DNA of 64,000 nucleotides from Dehalococcoidia bacterium. Its GTDB lineage: Bacteria > Chloroflexota > Dehalococcoidia > DSTF01 > JACRBR01. Both the position numbers and the translations under genes were made by a program. Positions 28,566 to 36,602 of the stretch are shown here, piece by piece (within the stretch, counting starts at the first letter, position 1; each line of letters begins with the position of its first letter). The stretch covers positions 68,104 through 132,103 of the forward strand of contig JBBDXD010000022.1 of NCBI GenBank assembly GCA_040902535.1, written 5' to 3'. Below the pieces are notes generated by a model. It was not told the origin of the DNA. It saw nothing but the letters and a program-made list of their open reading frames with translations, and did not search any database.

Positions 28566-29009
28566 ATGGGAACGTATTCGCTGAAGCCGAAAGACATAGA
28601 AGAGAAGTGGCACGTCGTCGACGCCGACGGCCAGGCGCTGGGGCGCCTGGCATCGAGAGTGGCGGCGACGCTGCGCGGCAAAGACCGCCCGACGTTCACG
28701 CCGTCGATGCCGAACGGTGACTTCGTCATCATCGTCAACGCGGCGAAGGTGAAGATCACGGGCGATATGCGTGAAAAGAAGTACTGGCGGCACTCCCAGT
28801 ACCCGGGCGGACTCAAAAGCATCTCGCAGGAGAAGCTGCTCGCGACGCGCCCGGAACGGGTCGTTGAGTACGCCGTGAAAGGCATGCTGCCGCACAACTC
28901 GTTGGGCGCGCGGCTGCTCAAGCGGCTGAAGGTCTACGCCGGTCCCGACCACCCGCACGAGTCGCAGGTGAACGCGGGTAACGGCAAGAAGCGCACGGCA
29001 TCGGCGTAG
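28566..29009 (+). CDS. rplM: 50S ribosomal protein L13
   Basis: A 147-residue L13, an early-assembly large-subunit protein. [41 protein letters not shown] and [12 protein letters not shown] are diagnostic. Normal length. Confidence 0.96.
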   Translation: MGTYSLKPKDIEEKWHVVDADGQALGRLASRVAATLRGKDRPTFTPSMPNGDFVIIVNAAKVKITGDMREKKYWRHSQYPGGLKSISQEKLLATRPERVVEYAVKGMLPHNSLGARLLKRLKVYAGPDHPHESQVNAGNGKKRTASA

Positions 29010-29019
29010 GAGAAGATTG

Positions 29020-29418
29020 ATGGCAGCAACGGAGCGATACCTCTACGGCACGGGACGGCGCAAGACGGCCGTCGCGCGCGTGCGCTTGTACCCGGGCGCC
29101 GGCGAGATCCTCGTGAACGGCAAGGGGTACATGGACGTGTTCACGCGCGGCACACACCAGCAGAAGGTACTGGCGCCGCTCAAGGCCGCCGGCGTCGATG
29201 GCAAGTACAACATTCAAGCCCGCATCGTCGGCGGTGGCATCACGGGGTGGGCCGGCGCGCTTTCGCACGGCATCGCGCGCGCCATCGCCGGCAACGATGA
29301 AACGGCGAAGCCGGCGCTCCGGCGCCAGGGGCTCCTGACGCGTGACCCGCGCATGAAGGAGCGCAAGAAGGTCGGCCTCAAGCGGGCCCGGAAGGCGCCG
29401 CAGTACACGAAGCGCTAG
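29020..29418 (+). CDS. rpsI: 30S ribosomal protein S9
   Basis: A 132-residue S9 whose C-terminal tail touches P-site tRNA. ATG 29020 (7 nt after AGGAG) rather than TTG 29017. YGTGRRKTAVARVRLYPG, GGGITGWAGALSHGIARA and the terminal RKAPQYTKR are family signatures. Last gene of the superoperon. Confidence 0.96.
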   Translation: MAATERYLYGTGRRKTAVARVRLYPGAGEILVNGKGYMDVFTRGTHQQKVLAPLKAAGVDGKYNIQARIVGGGITGWAGALSHGIARAIAGNDETAKPALRRQGLLTRDPRMKERKKVGLKRARKAPQYTKR

Positions 29419-29448
29419 CCTCCGGCTACAACAGAGAACAAACAACAG

Positions 29449-29497
29449 ACAACAGAGGAGAAGGTCACCCTCTGTTGTTTTGTTGTCTGGTGTTCTT
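29449..29497. terminator. Bidirectional rho-independent terminator after rpsI
   Basis: ACAACAGAGG (29449-29458) pairs with CCTCTGTTGT (29469-29478) and is followed by TTTGTTGTCTGGTGTTCTT; on the minus strand a T-rich stretch also follows. Longer imperfect pairing (AACAACAGAC with TTGTCTGG) extends the stem. It separates rpsI from the convergent kinase gene. Confidence 0.85.
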
Positions 29498-29500
29498 AAA

Positions 29501-30362
29501 TCACGACAGGCCGCGCCACCACGGCGCGATGGACGTCTCGATCGCCCGCACGATGCCCTCGACGCGCTCCGGGTGCGCGCGCACGTCGTAGTCGAGTTGC
29601 CGTAACGACTGGTACGCCGCGAGGAACGCCAGCACATCCGGCGGACACGTCCTCGCGCGCACATTCGACAACAATGCGCGCGGCATCCGGCGGCACACGG
29701 TGGTCGATCGCGCACCAGAACGCAAGCGTCACCAGGTCGACGCGCCAGTCGCCCGACAATGCGAACTCCCAGTCAAAGACGCCTGTGATCTCGTCGCCGA
29801 TCGCGAGATAGTTGCGATGATGGAAGTCGGCGTGGACGACGTCGTTTTGCCGTAACTGCACGCGTTCGCCGTGCTCGACGACCGATGCAAGTTCTCGCGC
29901 GAGCGGCGCCGCGCGCTCGTCCTGCACGACGGTCTCCATGTGCTCACGCATTCGGGCGAAGGCGAACGAGCGCCAGTCGTTCGACTCGCCGGCGGCATCC
30001 TTGTGCATCTTCGCCAGTTCGATGCGTCGCTGCGCATGTCGCGCGGTCATGGAGTCGGGGACGTCACCGGGAAGTCTCTCCTGCAGCGACCACGCGACGT
30101 TCGGTGTTCCGCCCGTGCCAACGTATTCGGGCGCCGGGTATCCGATCGCGCGCAGGCGACCGGCAAGCCGCACGCCCCGCTCGAATATCGATGCAAGGCT
30201 GCGGCTCGTGAGGACCGCCGGAGGCGACATCGTCTTCAGCACCAACTCGCGCCCGGCGCGGTCGATGGAGAGCATGGCGCCGAACTCGCCGCCCGCCAGC
30301 GGCCCGACGACGTCTACGCCCAGGTCGCCGGCCAGGGACTGCAGTTCGGAGTTGTCGATCAT
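29501..30362 (-). pseudogene. Aminoglycoside phosphotransferase-like kinase, frameshifted
   Basis: An APH/choline-kinase-fold protein: LVLKTM holds the ATP-binding lysine, VHADFHHRNYLAIGD the catalytic Asp and Asn, and VFDWEFALSGD the metal-binding Asp. The reading frame breaks near 29641-29665: one frame carries residues 1 to about 240 as far as AARIVVECARE, and a second frame supplies a natural C-terminus (PPDVLAFLAAYQSL...WWRGLS) ending at 29501. A net +1 base shift joins them, so the gene is either inactivated or misassembled. The start may be ATG 30362 or GTG 30395. Substrate unknown. Confidence 0.7.
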
Positions 30363-30419
30363 AAGGAAATGGCCCTCGCTGCTCGCGACGGCCACCGGTG
30401 ATTGGACAGTCGGCGGGAG

Positions 30420-30785
30420 CTACTTCTTGGTGCTTTTCGTCGCCCGCTTTGCCGGCGCCTTCTTCGCGGCCGCCTTTTTGGCCGGAGCGCGGCGCTTCTT
30501 TGGGGCTTCGGCAGCCGCAGTGCCGCCGGCAGCGGCGTTCAGGTGCTTCATCAGCCGCGACTTGTGGCGCGAAGCGGCGTTCTTGTGAATGACGTTGCCC
30601 TTGGTCGCGCGGTCCAGGACGCTCATCGCCTCCCGCACAGCGGCGGCTGCGTCGCCGGAGCCTTCGGCGATGCCCGTGCGGGCCTTCTTGACGGCGGTGC
30701 GAGTGGCCGTGCGGACGGTCTTGTTGCGTTCGCGGTGTCGCTCATTCTGGCGCCACCGCTTCAGCGCGGATTTCGAGTGTGCCAA
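30420..30785 (-). CDS. rpsT: 30S ribosomal protein S20 with histone-like tail
   Basis: A 121-residue S20; usual length is about 87. TTG start (30785) after GGAGGATCTCCACA. The core has MAHSKSALKRWRQNERHRERNK, VRTATRTAVKKART and GNVIHKNAASRHKSRLMKHL. From about residue 88 there is an Ala/Lys-rich tail (KKAAAKKAPAKRATKSTKK) like histone H1, resembling the repeat protein at the left end of the window. Confidence 0.94.
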   Translation of the reverse strand: MAHSKSALKRWRQNERHRERNKTVRTATRTAVKKARTGIAEGSGDAAAAVREAMSVLDRATKGNVIHKNAASRHKSRLMKHLNAAAGGTAAAEAPKKRRAPAKKAAAKKAPAKRATKSTKK

Positions 30786-30815
30786 TGTGGAGATCCTCCC
30801 TGAAGATTGCGGGTC

Positions 30816-30844
30816 ATGCTATCGAACGGGGTGGGCGCTGTCCA
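30816..30844 (-). promoter_or_regulatory. rpsT promoter
   Basis: On the minus strand TGGACA (30844-30839) and TAGCAT (30821-30816) are 17 bp apart, leaving a leader of about 25 nt before the rpsT start. Divergent from the murJ promoter. Confidence 0.55.
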
Positions 30845-30851
30845 GCCACGC

Positions 30852-30886
30852 CGGAGGTCGCTCGATTGTAGGGAAAACGACCTCCG
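30852..30886. promoter_or_regulatory. 9 bp dyad in the rpsT-murJ promoter region
   Basis: CGGAGGTCG (30852-30860) and CGACCTCCG (30878-30886) are perfect inverted repeats 17 bp apart. The second arm lies between the -35 and -10 of the murJ promoter and the first just upstream. It could be an operator or an mRNA-independent cruciform; the cognate regulator is unknown. Confidence 0.45.
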
Positions 30887-30895
30887 TAGTATGAT
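30866..30895 (+). promoter_or_regulatory. murJ promoter
   Basis: TTGTAG (30866-30871) and TATGAT (30890-30895) with an 18 bp spacer. Its presence argues that translation starts at ATG 30948 and not at ATG 30891, which lies inside the -10. Confidence 0.5.
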
Positions 30896-30947
30896 GCGGC
30901 GACCGCGATATCCCCGGGCGGACACCCCCGAAACCGGTCTGTTGCCC

Positions 30948-32600
30948 ATGTTGAGAACGCTGCGATCTCGCTTCTTCGCGGATGAGGAGGAGCGCTCCGA
31001 CGATGCCATCCGCCTTGACGCTACGACGACGCTGGCGGCCGCCGCATCGATCGTCGCGCTGGGCTTCCTCGGCAGCAGGCTGCTCGGCCTCGTGCGGACC
31101 GTGGCGATCGCGCACGCGCACGGCACGAGCCCCGACCTGGATGCGTACTTCGTCGCGTTTCGGCTGCCGGACCTGATCTTTCAGTTGCTGGCCGGCGCCA
31201 CACTCGGCAGCGCCTTCATCCCGACCTTCGCGCGCGTGCTGAACCGCGGCAGCGAGCAGGACGCCTGGCGGCTGACGTCTTCGGTGCTGAACATCGTCTT
31301 CCTCGCGACGCTCGTCTTCGCCGTGCTCGGCCTGCTCTTCGCGCCCGTGCTCGTGCCGCTCACCGCCCCGGGCCTTGGCGACGAGACGGGCCAGAGCGAA
31401 GAACTGCGGGCGCTCGCCATCGACCTGACGCGCATCATGATGATCTCGCCGATCCTCTTCGCCGTGAGCGGCATGTTCATGGGCATCCTGAACGCCCGTC
31501 ATCACTTCCTCGCGCCTGCGATTGCGCCGATGTTCTACAACGTCGCCATCATCGTCGGTGCGCTGATCTCCGACGACGTCAAGGTCCTCGCATTCGCCGT
31601 TGTGATCGGTGCGCTGCTGCACCTGTTGGTGCAACTTCCGGCGTTGCGCCTCGTCGGCATGATGTGGCAGCCGATCTGGGAATGGCGCGATGCCGCCGTC
31701 CGCGAAGTCGGCCGCCTGATGGGCCCGCGTGTGCTCGGCCTGGGCGCCTATCATCTGAACTTCATCATCGCGACGTTCTTTGCGTCGACAGTCGGCAGCG
31801 GCGCCATCTCCGCGGTCAACTACAGCTGGCTCATCGTCATGACGCCGATCGGGCTGTTCGGCATGGCGATCTCGACCGCCGTCTTCCCGCGGCTCGCCGA
31901 GCAGGCCGCGCGCGAGGACGGCGAGCTGCGCGAGACGCTTGGTCGGGCGTTACGCCTCATCCTCTATCTCACGGTGCCAGCGAGCGTGGGGTTGATGATC
32001 CTCGCGCAGCCGGTCACGGCATTTCTCCTGCGGAGCGGCGCCTTCGACGCCGACTCGGCCGACCTCGTGGTTACCGCGCTGGTCTTCTACTCGATTGGAC
32101 TGTTCGCCCACAGCGGCATTGAGATCCTGAGCCGCGGCTTCTACGCGCTGAGCGACACGCGGACGCCGGTAGCGTTCGCCATCATCTCCATGGCGGTGAA
32201 TCTCGTGCTGTCGCTGGCGCTGGTGTGGAACTTCGGCATCGGCGGGCTAGCGTTTGCGCTCTCCGCCGCCGCCATCGTCGAGTTCGTGCTGCTGGTGCGC
32301 ACGCTCGGGCGGCGCCTGCGCGGCCTGGACAACGGCATGGTGATGCAATCGCTCGCGCGCACCGTCGTGGCCACGGTGCTCATGGCCGAAGTGCTGGCGT
32401 TGTGGCTGGCGGTGCTCAAGCTCGCTGGCGCGCTGGACCTCGGCAGCAAGCTCGACTCCGGCGTCGCCGTCGTCGGGGGGATGCTCATTGGCGGTGCGGC
32501 GTTCTACATCACCAGCAGGGCCCTCCGTAGCCAGGAGGCGGTGGTGCTGGCGGAACGGCTGCCCCTTCCGGGGGCGGTCCGGCGCCTGGTCCTGGGATAA
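30948..32600 (+). CDS. murJ: Lipid II flippase MurJ (MviN family)
   Basis: A 550-residue MOP-superfamily transporter with about 14 membrane helices that flips lipid II for peptidoglycan synthesis. The family N-terminal motif is TLAAAASIVALGFLGSRLLGLVRTVAIA; FAVSGMFMGILNARHHFLAPAIAPMFYNVAII and VGSGAISAVNYSWLI are conserved central segments. It starts after a promoter with a -10 at 30890. Presence implies a murein wall, in line with the nearby L,D-transpeptidase. Confidence 0.92.
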   Translation: MLRTLRSRFFADEEERSDDAIRLDATTTLAAAASIVALGFLGSRLLGLVRTVAIAHAHGTSPDLDAYFVAFRLPDLIFQLLAGATLGSAFIPTFARVLNRGSEQDAWRLTSSVLNIVFLATLVFAVLGLLFAPVLVPLTAPGLGDETGQSEELRALAIDLTRIMMISPILFAVSGMFMGILNARHHFLAPAIAPMFYNVAIIVGALISDDVKVLAFAVVIGALLHLLVQLPALRLVGMMWQPIWEWRDAAVREVGRLMGPRVLGLGAYHLNFIIATFFASTVGSGAISAVNYSWLIVMTPIGLFGMAISTAVFPRLAEQAAREDGELRETLGRALRLILYLTVPASVGLMILAQPVTAFLLRSGAFDADSADLVVTALVFYSIGLFAHSGIEILSRGFYALSDTRTPVAFAIISMAVNLVLSLALVWNFGIGGLAFALSAAAIVEFVLLVRTLGRRLRGLDNGMVMQSLARTVVATVLMAEVLALWLAVLKLAGALDLGSKLDSGVAVVGGMLIGGAAFYITSRALRSQEAVVLAERLPLPGAVRRLVLG

Positions 32601-32613
32601 GCGTTTCCCTCAC

Positions 32614-32643
32614 TTGTGAGGCGTCGAATCCGGCCGATATACT
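32614..32643 (+). promoter_or_regulatory. Promoter of the zinc-ribbon gene leader
   Basis: TTGTGA (32614-32619) and TATACT (32638-32643), 18 bp spacer. Transcription would start near 32650, so the terminator-like hairpin at 32679-32699 lies within the 5' leader of the zinc-ribbon gene. Confidence 0.55.
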
Positions 32644-32678
32644 GAGCATGGTGTTCACAGGCTCCGGTTACCGACACG

Positions 32679-32707
32679 GTGCGGCCTTGAGGGCCGCACG
32701 TTTTTGT
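32679..32707 (+). terminator. Rho-independent terminator or attenuator in the zinc-ribbon leader
   Basis: GTGCGGCC (32679-32686) pairs with GGCCGCAC (32692-32699) across 5 nt and is followed by GTTTTTGT. It is a near-ideal intrinsic terminator only 20 nt before the ribosome site of the next gene. It may end murJ transcription or, given the promoter between murJ and it, control read-through into the zinc-ribbon gene. Confidence 0.75.
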
Positions 32708-32725
32708 CCCTGAGGGGGAGTATCA

Positions 32726-33091
32726 TTGAGCTTCGCAGATAAGACTCTCGTATGCCGCGACTGTAAGCAGAACTTCACGTTCACCGCTGGTGAACAGGAG
32801 TTCTATGCGAACAAGGGGCTCCAGAACGAGCCCGTGCGCTGTCCGTCGTGCCGTTCGGTGCGCAAGTCGACCCGCCAGAACGAGCCCGAAGAGGGGTATG
32901 TGCGCTACGGCGTGTTCGCGAGCTTCGGCGGTCGTACGCCCCGGCAGATGCACCCCGCGACCTGCGCCGAGTGCGGCATGATGACCGAAGTGCCGTTTCA
33001 GCCGCGCGGCGACCGCCCTGTCTACTGCAGCAACTGCTACTCGAAGGTCCGCCCGCCCGAAGGCTCGACCGACGCCGAGCGCGCCAGCTAA
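32726..33091 (+). CDS. Zinc-ribbon protein
   Basis: A 121-residue protein starting at TTG 32726 after GAGGGGGAG. It has a CxxC...CxxC pair (LVCRDCKQNFTFTAGEQEFY...VRCPSCRSVRK), the common 'CxDCxxxFxFTxGEQxFY' probable zinc-ribbon family, and a second pair (CAECGMMTEVPF and YCSNCYSK) at the C-terminus. Such proteins often lie near cold-shock or ribosome genes; the exact role is unknown. The leader has its own promoter and an attenuator-like hairpin. Confidence 0.85.
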   Translation: MSFADKTLVCRDCKQNFTFTAGEQEFYANKGLQNEPVRCPSCRSVRKSTRQNEPEEGYVRYGVFASFGGRTPRQMHPATCAECGMMTEVPFQPRGDRPVYCSNCYSKVRPPEGSTDAERAS

Positions 33092-33121
33092 CGTCCGATC
33101 AGACCGCGAATCCCGGAGGCC

Positions 33122-34510
33122 TCACGAACGTGAGGCCTCTTGCGTTGCATCCGCCACTGGGTGCGCCTCTGCCGGTCGCGCGGGCGCGAGGAGGCGTAAC
33201 GTCGCGAACCCAACGACGCCCATCAGCGCCGACCCGGCGAAGACGCCGATCTTCGCCTCATCGATGAGCTCCGCCGAGTCGAATGCCAGCTCCGAGATGA
33301 ACAGCGATACCGTGAACCCGATGCCGGCGATCATCCCGGTTGCGAGCAGCATCACCCAGCTGACGCCGGTTGGCAGCGTTGCTACGCCTGCCCGCACCGC
33401 TGCGAACGAGAACAACACGATGCCGGCCGGCTTGCCCAGCATCAGCCCTAACGCTACACCGATCGACACGGGCGATTGCACCGCATCGGCGATGCTGTCG
33501 CCGCTGAGTTCGACGCCGGCATTCGCCAGTGCGAAGAGGGGGATGATCAGGTAGCTCGTCCACGGGTGCAGCGCCTGCTCGAGCCGATCCGAGACGGGCC
33601 GGCTGTCGCGCGCCAGCTCCTCGAGATCGCGAAGCGCCGCCTGCTCCAGCTCCTCGCCCTCGGGCGTGCCTTCCGCTTCGTTTCGGCGTAGCTGATCGCT
33701 TAGGTCGAGAACGCGGCTCTCGAGCTGCTTGTCCTCGTAGAACGCGTTGACCGGCGTCAGCAGACCGAGCGCCACGCCGGCGATGGTCGCATGGACGCCG
33801 GACTCGTGGAGGGCGAACCAGCCGAAGACGCCAAGGCCGATGTATACGATGAGGTCGCGGATCCCGAGCCGCCCCATGATCGCAACCGCGCCGAGGGCGC
33901 CGGCCGCGGCGGCCAGCCAGCCGTAATCGATCTCGTCGGTGTAGAACACGGCGATCACAGCGATCGCGCCGAGGTCATCGGCGATGGCGAGCGCCAGCAG
34001 GAATACCTTGAGCGCCAGCGGCACGCGGGTGCCCAGGAGCGTCAGCACTCCCACCGCGAAGGCGATGTCCGTCGCCATCGGGATGCCCCAGCCACGCGCG
34101 CCATCGCCGCCAGCGTTCAGCGAGACATAGATGAGCGCGGGTACGATCATGCCGCCGAGCGCCGCGGCAACCGGCAAGGCCGCCTTACGCGGATCCGACA
34201 GCTCGCCTCTCAGCAGCTCTCGCTTTATCTCGAGCCCGACGACGAAGAAAAAGATCGCCATCAGACCGTCATTGACCCAGTCCGTCAGCGAAAGATCGAG
34301 TTCGGCGACGTTCAGGTCGACGACGAGGTGCGCATTCCAGAACTCCGCATAGCTGTCCGTGTCCGGCAGGTTCGCCCAGACCAGAGCCGCCACCGCGGCG
34401 ACAAGCAGCAGGATGCCGCCGGCCGTTTCGGTGTGGAGAAACTCCTGGAGCGGGCGTACGAGAGGCCGCAGGACGGCGGGCGTCGTGGGGCGAGAGGCGG
34501 GATTACTCAG
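33122..34510 (-). CDS. nhaA: Na+/H+ antiporter NhaA, probable CTG start
   Basis: A 462-residue antiporter exporting Na+ for H+. The TDWVNDGLMAIFFFVVGLEIKREL region, the paired Asp of LALAIADDLGAIAVIAVFYT (ion-binding), and TVSLFISELAF are conserved. The only ATG/GTG/TTG in frame (GTG 34393) would delete the first helix segment (ETAGGILLLVAAVAALVWAN), and a stop lies further upstream; the only well-placed initiator is CTG 34510, 6 nt after AAGGAG. A hydrophilic insert of about 55 residues near the middle (EDKQLESRVLDLSDQ...) is seen in many NhaA of this type. Same strand as the upstream DHS-like gene. Confidence 0.88.
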   Translation of the reverse strand: MSNPASRPTTPAVLRPLVRPLQEFLHTETAGGILLLVAAVAALVWANLPDTDSYAEFWNAHLVVDLNVAELDLSLTDWVNDGLMAIFFFVVGLEIKRELLRGELSDPRKAALPVAAALGGMIVPALIYVSLNAGGDGARGWGIPMATDIAFAVGVLTLLGTRVPLALKVFLLALAIADDLGAIAVIAVFYTDEIDYGWLAAAAGALGAVAIMGRLGIRDLIVYIGLGVFGWFALHESGVHATIAGVALGLLTPVNAFYEDKQLESRVLDLSDQLRRNEAEGTPEGEELEQAALRDLEELARDSRPVSDRLEQALHPWTSYLIIPLFALANAGVELSGDSIADAVQSPVSIGVALGLMLGKPAGIVLFSFAAVRAGVATLPTGVSWVMLLATGMIAGIGFTVSLFISELAFDSAELIDEAKIGVFAGSALMGVVGFATLRLLAPARPAEAHPVADATQEASRS

Positions 34511-34578
34511 CGTCGTCTCCTTACGGCTCAGCGAGCGTCACTCGAAAGTATGCCAGAGGGCGGCTGCACGACCGCGCG

Positions 34579-35655
34579 CTAGAAGTGGTACTTCTCCGAC
34601 AGGTTGTACTCTTTGCCGCCGTAGATTGCGGTCAGCGTGCCATCGTCTTCGTGCCGGAAGCGGAAGCATTGCGACGAGTCCCGCGATCTGACGAGCGACG
34701 ACGCGACGGCGATCGAAAGGTTCGAGTCCAGGAACACCTCGACGGCCTCAACCTGCGGGTCGAACTTCTTCCAGCTAATGCCTTCGCTGATCGTCGAGCC
34801 GGAGAGCGCGCCCGTCTCCGCCGGCTCGATGCTGAACCGCACAGCTTCGGCGTGGCCCCTGCCCTTCGTCTTGAACATGTACGACCCGATTTGCGACTGC
34901 TGGATGTGATTCCGCGGCGCGCCGCCGCCGAAGATCACCGTCGACGTGCGCTCTCCCAGTTCTTCGGCCAGCAGTACGATCGCGGCCATCTCCAGCACGT
35001 CCTGCACGATGTCGAACTGGATGTGCTTGCCGCCCTCCGCGCGGAAGAACCCGAGATCCATGCCCAGCACCGAATCGCCGATCGCCGGGCAGTACACAGG
35101 CGTGCCGGCGTCCGCAGCGGCGGTGAGGATGCCGCGCTGCGAGCCGATCTTCTTGAAGTAGAGGCCCATGCGGTAGATGTACTCGCGCGTCGTCAGCAGC
35201 CGCTCCGGCAACCCTTCCGCAAACTCAAAGATCATGGGCTCGACGCGGCGATAGTCCGCTTCGTCGCCGAACGTGTCCCAGAAGCGATTCACATCGTGCT
35301 CGGCGAGCACCACGTCGTCGGCAGTTGCATGTCCCTGGTAGTGGAGGCTGCCGAGGATCTCGAGCATGTCATGTGTGAGTTGCGCGCCGGTGATGTCCAG
35401 GACATCGATGCGCCGCTGGTCGATCAGCGACGCGATCGCCGGCCCGAACCCCATTGGCACGGGCGCGCCGGCGACCGCGCAGAAGATCACGCGGTTGCGC
35501 TCGACCATCTTGCTCCAGAGCGCGATCGCGTCGGAAAGACGCCGTGGCTGCCCGCCCGTGCGCCCCAGCGCATCGATGAACCCGCGCAGCGAAGCAGCCG
35601 CATCGGGCTCGAAGCGCTTGATCGGCGTGACAAGAAAGTCGTGCTGGTCAGCCAC
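34579..35655 (-). CDS. Deoxyhypusine synthase family protein
   Basis: A 358-residue DHS-fold NAD-dependent enzyme. In eukaryotes and archaea DHS moves the aminobutyl group of spermidine to eIF5A; bacteria lack eIF5A, and bacterial relatives act mainly on polyamines (homospermidine formation is known for some). The equivalent of the catalytic lysine is in SEGISWKKF; GGGAPRNHIQQ and the family's PVYCPAIGDSVLG are present. GTG start at 35655. The polyamine role here is inference. Confidence 0.82.
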   Translation of the reverse strand: MADQHDFLVTPIKRFEPDAAASLRGFIDALGRTGGQPRRLSDAIALWSKMVERNRVIFCAVAGAPVPMGFGPAIASLIDQRRIDVLDITGAQLTHDMLEILGSLHYQGHATADDVVLAEHDVNRFWDTFGDEADYRRVEPMIFEFAEGLPERLLTTREYIYRMGLYFKKIGSQRGILTAAADAGTPVYCPAIGDSVLGMDLGFFRAEGGKHIQFDIVQDVLEMAAIVLLAEELGERTSTVIFGGGAPRNHIQQSQIGSYMFKTKGRGHAEAVRFSIEPAETGALSGSTISEGISWKKFDPQVEAVEVFLDSNLSIAVASSLVRSRDSSQCFRFRHEDDGTLTAIYGGKEYNLSEKYHF

Positions 35656-35753
35656 GGTGGAAGGGTAGCGAAGGACCGATCAAGGGCATAGGCGCCGTTC
35701 CGGTCCGAATCGATGTCTTCGGTTGAGGAATGGTCGCGCTGGGTCGTGCGCGA

Positions 35754-36440
35754 TTACACGCCCGCGGCTTCCTTCGCCTTGAGCAGGAAGTCTTCCTTAC
35801 CGCACTTCAACAGTTCGTCGATGCGTTGGATGACGATGTCCGGCTTGTAGTCGACCGCGTGCTTGGGGTCGAGCGCGTACTTGCCCTGCAGCACGTGGAC
35901 GGTCGTCAGCCGGTCACCGAGCGCCGCCTTCGAGCGCAGGAGGATGCCGGGCTTGTCGTCGACGAGCACGTAGTGGTCGGCCTTGAATCGCGCTCGTACC
36001 GACGGCAAGAACTTCTCCTTGTGTACGAAGATCAGCACGCGCCCTTCGACTGCCTGCGTGACGCCGCACTGGTGGATCTTGCTCGGCTGGAATACGGGGT
36101 CACCGTCGGACAGCACGATCGGCGTGCCCATGGTCTTCAGGTGCTCGATCACCTCGATGGCTTGCGGGTAGAGCCGCGGGCAGAAGTCCCACTCCATCAG
36201 CGCATCGAGCGCAGTTTGGACGAGGTCTGCATCCTTTGGATTCTCCTCGGCGAGCCTTCGCATCGTCTCGTAGAAGTCGATCACGTCCAGGTCGTCGCGC
36301 ACGACCTCGTAGAGGCGCCAGAACTCTTTGGCCAGGCGTTCGCCCAGGATGTCCCCGAGCGTGGCTTTCATGTCTTCCTTGACGCCGTCGTTGTCCAGCA
36401 AGGTGTTGTCCAGGTCGATCAAGAAGACGAGTTGCCGCAC
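35754..36440 (-). CDS. HAD-superfamily hydrolase
   Basis: A 228-residue haloacid-dehalogenase-fold phosphatase with motif I DLDNTLLDNDG near the N-terminus (nucleophile Asp10), motif II VLSDGD, and motif IV YVLVDDKPG. Start GTG 36440 after GGAAGGATCGACC; the longer ORF has an unlike N-terminus. Its substrate is not evident; phosphoglycolate- or nucleotidase-like activity is common. Confidence 0.85.
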   Translation of the reverse strand: MRQLVFLIDLDNTLLDNDGVKEDMKATLGDILGERLAKEFWRLYEVVRDDLDVIDFYETMRRLAEENPKDADLVQTALDALMEWDFCPRLYPQAIEVIEHLKTMGTPIVLSDGDPVFQPSKIHQCGVTQAVEGRVLIFVHKEKFLPSVRARFKADHYVLVDDKPGILLRSKAALGDRLTTVHVLQGKYALDPKHAVDYKPDIVIQRIDELLKCGKEDFLLKAKEAAGV

Positions 36441-36602
36441 GGTCGATCCTTCCCGGTTGGCGCCCGGCCCGGGGCGCGAGCCCCACCTCTTCAAAGTCTA
36501 AAACGCGCGAGCGTAACGGGCATCACTTCTCCGTCAAGCACATCTCAATTGAGTATATAGGCGGTTGCCAATACCCCGACGCCCTCAGATTCCGCGGCCC
36601 GC

